From assembly GCA_034433515.1 (NCBI GenBank), contig DAOUAL010000083.1, forward strand, positions 1-16,895: a stretch of DNA of 16,895 bases. Reading direction: 5' to 3'. The notes below the pieces were generated by a model. It saw nothing but the letters and a program-made list of their open reading frames with translations, was not told the DNA's origin and made no database searches. Below are positions 14,188 through 16,895 of this stretch, piece by piece. Numbering within the stretch: position 1 is the first letter of the stretch; each line of letters opens with the position of its first letter. The stretch comes from DAOTXS01 sp034433515 (GTDB lineage: Bacteria > Chloroflexota > Anaerolineae > UBA4142). The translations under genes were made by a program, and so were the position numbers.

Positions 14188-14688
14188 ATGCGGATTGGCA
14201 TTCTGACGATCAGTGACCGCGCCTCACGTGGCGAATACGAAGATCAATCGGGTCCTGCGTTGCGCGAGGTGATTCAGAAGCATTTTGGGGAAGACGTTGA
14301 TTTGATGCACATCGTTCCCGATGATTTTATGGAGATCAAGCGCGCGCTCCTCAAATGGTGCGACGATGCGCATCTGGATTTGATTCTGACCACTGGCGGC
14401 ACCGGCTTTTCCCCGCGCGATGTTACGCCCGAAGCGACCAAGCAAGTGATCGAACGGGAAGCGCCCGGCTTGGTGCAGGCGATGATTGCCGCATCGTTAC
14501 AGAAGACGCCGCACGCGATGCTTTCGCGGATGGTTGCCGGGATTCGCGGGCAGACGCTCATTGTCAATTTGCCCGGCAGCCCCAAAGCCGCGTGCGAAAA
14601 CTTGGAGACGATTTTGCCGGCGATCCCGCACGCCATCGAATTGTTGCGCGGTACGGCTGGTGATCGGCATCCAGCGGAAAGGATTTAA
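14188..14688 (+). CDS. mogA: Molybdopterin adenylyltransferase MogA (MoaB/Mog family)
   Basis: 166 residues starting at ATG 14188, with GGTGGA just upstream (14179-14184, short spacing). Family motifs are ILTISDRASRGEYED (5-19), the MPT-binding loop LTTGGTGFSPRDVTPEAT (67-84, with Asp78), and the PHAMLSRMVAGIRGQTLIVN stretch (108-127) leading into LPGSPKA. MogA adenylates molybdopterin before molybdenum insertion; MoaB proteins share the fold and reaction, so the exact symbol is a preference based on the SRMVAGIR and RDVTPEAT context. The gene lies 41 bp after the peptidase gene and is likely the last in this operon. No other molybdenum cofactor gene is in the window. Confidence 0.92.
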   Translation: MRIGILTISDRASRGEYEDQSGPALREVIQKHFGEDVDLMHIVPDDFMEIKRALLKWCDDAHLDLILTTGGTGFSPRDVTPEATKQVIEREAPGLVQAMIAASLQKTPHAMLSRMVAGIRGQTLIVNLPGSPKAACENLETILPAIPHAIELLRGTAGDRHPAERI

Positions 14689-14707
14689 CCACAGGGCTGA
14701 AAAAGGA

Positions 14708-14718
14708 AGGTTCGTAGT
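14708..14718 (-). repeat. Inverted partial copy of the 29-bp repeat
   Basis: AGGTTCGTAGT is the exact reverse complement of ACTACGAACCT inside repeat units 2 and 3 (14792-14802, 14821-14831). It could pair with any of them in a transcript, enclosing the array in a larger stem. Confidence 0.7.
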
Positions 14719-14745
14719 ATGGCGATTGACTGCCACGTTGGTGCG

Positions 14746-14861
14746 GCGCGATGAATCGCGCGATTACGAACCTAGCGCGATGAATCGCGCGACTACGAAC
14801 CTAGCGCGATGAATCGTGCGACTACGAACCTATTGCGATGAATCGTGCGACTACAAACCGA
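14746..14861 (+). repeat. Four tandem 29-bp palindrome-containing repeats (REP-like)
   Basis: Units are 14746-14774, 14775-14803, 14804-14832 and 14833-14861, without spacers. Units 1 and 2 differ at one base, and unit 4 at several. Each carries the inverted repeat GCGCGAT-GA-ATCGCGC (ATCGTGC in units 3 and 4), followed by ACTACGAACCTA. The arrangement resembles extragenic palindromic elements rather than a CRISPR. It fills most of the 191-bp gap between mogA and the transporter gene; no clear promoter or terminator was seen in that gap. Confidence 0.92.
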
Positions 14862-14879
14862 TTTGCGGGAGAACAAACG

Positions 14880-16172
14880 ATGAAAACCTCTACCTATCGC
14901 TGGCTCGTCGTCATTGTTTTCTTCCTGTTCATGTTGCTCCACCAAGCGGACAAACTGCTGATCGGGCCACTCACCACGCCGATTATGCAGACCTTTGGGA
15001 TTGATGAAGCGCAAATGGGCGCCGTGTTCACCGGCGCGCTCATCGTCGGCTCGGTTTTGTATCCGCTGTGGGGTTACTTGTACGATCGCTTTGCGCGTGC
15101 CAAGTTACTTGCGCTCGCCTCCTTCATCTGGGGTGCGACGACCTGGCTCAGTGCAATCGCGCCGACCTATCCCGCGTTCCTTGCGACGCGCGCATCCACC
15201 GGCATTGACGATTCCAGTTATCCCGGCTTGTACAGTCTCATCGCTGATTATTTTGGTCCGCAGGTGCGCGGCAAAATTTACGGTTTGTTGCAAATCGCGC
15301 AGCCGCTCGGTTATATGATTGGCTTGATCGTTGCCACGATGTTCGTCGGCACGCTGGGTTGGCGCGGAATTTTTTATGTGACCGGCACACTCGGCATCGT
15401 CCTCGCTGTCGTTATCTTTTTGGCTGTGCGCGAGATGCCGCGCGGTAAAGGTGAGCCGGAACTTGCCGACCTGGATCGGATTGGCATTTATCGGTTTGAT
15501 CTCAAAATTGCGTTGGGCTTGTTCAAGAAAAAGAGTCTGCTCTTGCTCTTTGCGCAAGGATTTGTGGGCGTCTTTCCGTGGAACGTGATCACGTATTGGT
15601 TCTTTCGCTATTTGGAAACCGAACGCAAATATTCACCCGATGCGGTCTTGCTGACGATGGCGCCCGCGATTCTGGTTTTAGCGTCCGGCTATTTCATCGG
15701 CGGGGCAATTGGCGATTTCTTTTTCAAGCGAACCTCGCGCGGGCGCGTGCTGGTGGCGATGGTAGGGGTCTTGACCGGCGCGATTCTCCTTTTCTTGATG
15801 ATGAATGTGCCCATCGAAAATCAAGGGTTGTTTTTTGTGATGCTCTTGCTCACTGCGATCTTTATCCCCTTCGCCTCGGCGAATGTGATCTCGACGGTGT
15901 ACGACATTACGTTGCCCGAAGTGCGCAGCACCGCGTTAGCCGTGCAGTATTTCATCGAGGGAAGTGGTGCCGCGCTCGCGCCGTTGATGGCGGGCATCAT
16001 TGCGGTGCGTTCGTCGTTGCACGATGCCATCCTGATCATTTGCGTAACCACGTGGTTGATCGGCGCAGGATTTCTCGCGTTGACCGCGTATTTGGTGCCG
16101 CGCGACATCAAGGTTTTGCGGGAGCAAATGCGCGAGCGCGCAGAGATTGAACGCGCGCGGCAAGCCGGTTGA
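14880..16172 (+). CDS. Major facilitator superfamily transporter
   Basis: 430 residues from ATG 14880, which has GGGAG (14867-14871) 8 bases upstream. An upstream in-frame ATG at 14838 lies inside the last 29-bp repeat and would add 14 residues. The protein is strongly hydrophobic with about 12 membrane spans. It has the MFS motif A loop GYLYDRFARAKLL between spans 2 and 3, an Asp in span 1 (HQADKLLIGPL), and a second-half equivalent around GGAIGDFFFKRTSRGR. The overall pattern resembles the anion/cation symporter and spinster-like branches. The C-terminal cytoplasmic tail is a charged helix ending EREIERARQ-like. The substrate cannot be named. The stop lies 7 bp before the nitrilase-like gene, implying co-expression; that partner may hint at an amide, amine or organic acid substrate. 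Confidence 0.9.
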   Translation: MKTSTYRWLVVIVFFLFMLLHQADKLLIGPLTTPIMQTFGIDEAQMGAVFTGALIVGSVLYPLWGYLYDRFARAKLLALASFIWGATTWLSAIAPTYPAFLATRASTGIDDSSYPGLYSLIADYFGPQVRGKIYGLLQIAQPLGYMIGLIVATMFVGTLGWRGIFYVTGTLGIVLAVVIFLAVREMPRGKGEPELADLDRIGIYRFDLKIALGLFKKKSLLLLFAQGFVGVFPWNVITYWFFRYLETERKYSPDAVLLTMAPAILVLASGYFIGGAIGDFFFKRTSRGRVLVAMVGVLTGAILLFLMMNVPIENQGLFFVMLLLTAIFIPFASANVISTVYDITLPEVRSTALAVQYFIEGSGAALAPLMAGIIAVRSSLHDAILIICVTTWLIGAGFLALTAYLVPRDIKVLREQMRERAEIERARQAG

Positions 16173-16179
16173 TTTTTCA

Positions 16180-16895
16180 ATGCTCCGCGTCTCTGTCATC
16201 TCGTTTTCTGCTTTCGACTCGCCGCACAAATTTTTTGACGAGGCAGCGACCCGCATCGAACGCGCGGCGCGCGAGGGCGCACAGTTGGTTGTGTTGCCCA
16301 ACCTTGCTTTGCCGATTCCGCGTGAAACGTTTATTGATTTCTTCGCCGCCCTCGCGCGCCGCGCGCAAGTCTATCTTGCACCGGGCACCTTCCTCGAACG
16401 CGAAGGCGATGGGCTTTTCAACACTGCCTACCTTTTCACCTCGGATGGAAAACTTGTTGGCACGCAACGTCAGACCCATCGCTCGCCGCAAGAAATCGCG
16501 CAAGGATTCACGCAGGGCGATGAGCTGAACGTGTTCGATATCGGCATCGCACGTGTGGGATTGGTGATCGGCACCGATATCGAGTATCCCGAAGTGTCGC
16601 GCATCCTTGCCTTGCAGGGCGCGAATGTGTTGATTCATCCAGCGGCATACGCCGCGTGGAGTCGAGAACATTTCCTGCTTGATCTCTGGCGCGAGGTGCA
16701 AGCGAATCAAGTGTTTGGGGTGCAAGCGTGTGTGGCGGGCAAGGGCCAATCGGCGATTTACGCGCCGGTGGAACTGACTCCCGATCATCGTGGCGTCCTT
16801 GCCCAAAGTAACGCCGGCGACATCATCAGCGCGACGCTCGATTTTGATGCATTGCAACAAGTGATTGACGCTTATCCGATTTTTGATTTCTTCAA
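16180..16895 (+). CDS. Nitrilase-superfamily (carbon-nitrogen hydrolase) protein, apparently without catalytic residues; 3' end outside window
   Basis: The frame is open from ATG 16180 to the window end, 238 codons without a stop. The fold signature is clear: LVVLPNLALP (36-45), APGTFLERE (67-75), FNTAYLFTSDGKLVGTQRQTH (80-100), RVGLVIGTDIEYPE (125-138), and ANVLIHPAA then QANQVFGVQACVAG. The family's Glu-Lys-Cys triad is normally found as LPELALP, yRKxH and ICxD. Here the three positions read Asn41, Gln98 and Gly131, so the usual amidase/nitrilase chemistry should be impossible. The reading frame is intact and not decayed, which suggests a retained non-enzymatic role, perhaps ligand binding or regulation. 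It starts 7 bp after the transporter gene with no good ribosome site of its own, so coupling is likely. The alignment was made by eye. Confidence 0.8.
   Translation, partial: MLRVSVISFSAFDSPHKFFDEAATRIERAAREGAQLVVLPNLALPIPRETFIDFFAALARRAQVYLAPGTFLEREGDGLFNTAYLFTSDGKLVGTQRQTHRSPQEIAQGFTQGDELNVFDIGIARVGLVIGTDIEYPEVSRILALQGANVLIHPAAYAAWSREHFLLDLWREVQANQVFGVQACVAGKGQSAIYAPVELTPDHRGVLAQSNAGDIISATLDFDALQQVIDAYPIFDFF

Noticed and set aside
14746..14861. Possible CRISPR array
   Set aside because: The 29-bp units are directly adjacent with no spacers, and no cas gene is present.
16177..16860. 227-residue minus-strand open frame
   Set aside because: The plus-strand frame from 16180 encodes clear nitrilase-fold motifs across the same bases, so this is a shadow.

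Overview
The window reads as chromosomal DNA of a free-living bacterium with moderately high GC. Gene content suits the Chloroflexota (Anaerolineae-like): a double-zinc-ribbon protein next to hemW, a three-LysM C39-type exported peptidase, a PHP-AlbA_2 fusion and a primary sigma factor with a short region 1. This placement is an inference from gene content; no rRNA or tRNA was seen. Almost all of the window is coding. Start codons include TTG and possibly GTG, each with a plausible ribosome binding site.

Layout. (1) Bases 1-465: 3' end of a tetratricopeptide-repeat gene containing a perfect 79-bp internal duplication. (2) 583-3018, plus strand: a TPR-like/zinc-ribbon protein and hemW, with no base between them, ending at a strong bidirectional terminator (3030-3061). 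(3) 3065-5446, minus strand: the primary sigma factor rpoD, with a near-consensus promoter, an A-tract-rich upstream region and a hairpin at the predicted mRNA 5' end. Upstream of it is an Ntn-hydrolase isoaspartyl peptidase/asparaginase with its own promoter. (4) 5447-5623: back-to-back divergent sigma-70-type promoters. (5) 5624-8576, plus strand: an hsp20-lon protein quality control operon. (6) 8577-8988: a 412-bp stretch with no convincing gene, holding a nested inverted-repeat structure and a hairpin over the next gene's ribosome binding site. (7) 8989-14688: five tightly packed plus-strand genes, namely a PHP-AlbA_2 fusion with a disordered tail, an exported LysM/C39-like protein, a GNAT acetyltransferase, a DmpA/P1-family peptidase and mogA. 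(8) 14689-14879: an intergenic tandem array of four 29-bp palindrome-containing repeats. (9) 14880-16895: an MFS transporter followed by a nitrilase-superfamily protein cut by the window end.

Several genes share a protein-turnover theme (Hsp20, Lon, isoaspartyl peptidase, DmpA-type peptidase, C39-like peptidase), but nothing shows they form one pathway. The most unusual items are the last gene, which appears to lack all three nitrilase catalytic residues; the PHP-AlbA_2 fusion with an unassigned extra module; the 29-bp repeat array that supplies an alternative start codon to the transporter; and four separate short tandem duplications, three of them inside genes. I see no phage, transposon, CRISPR or recognisable defence island.
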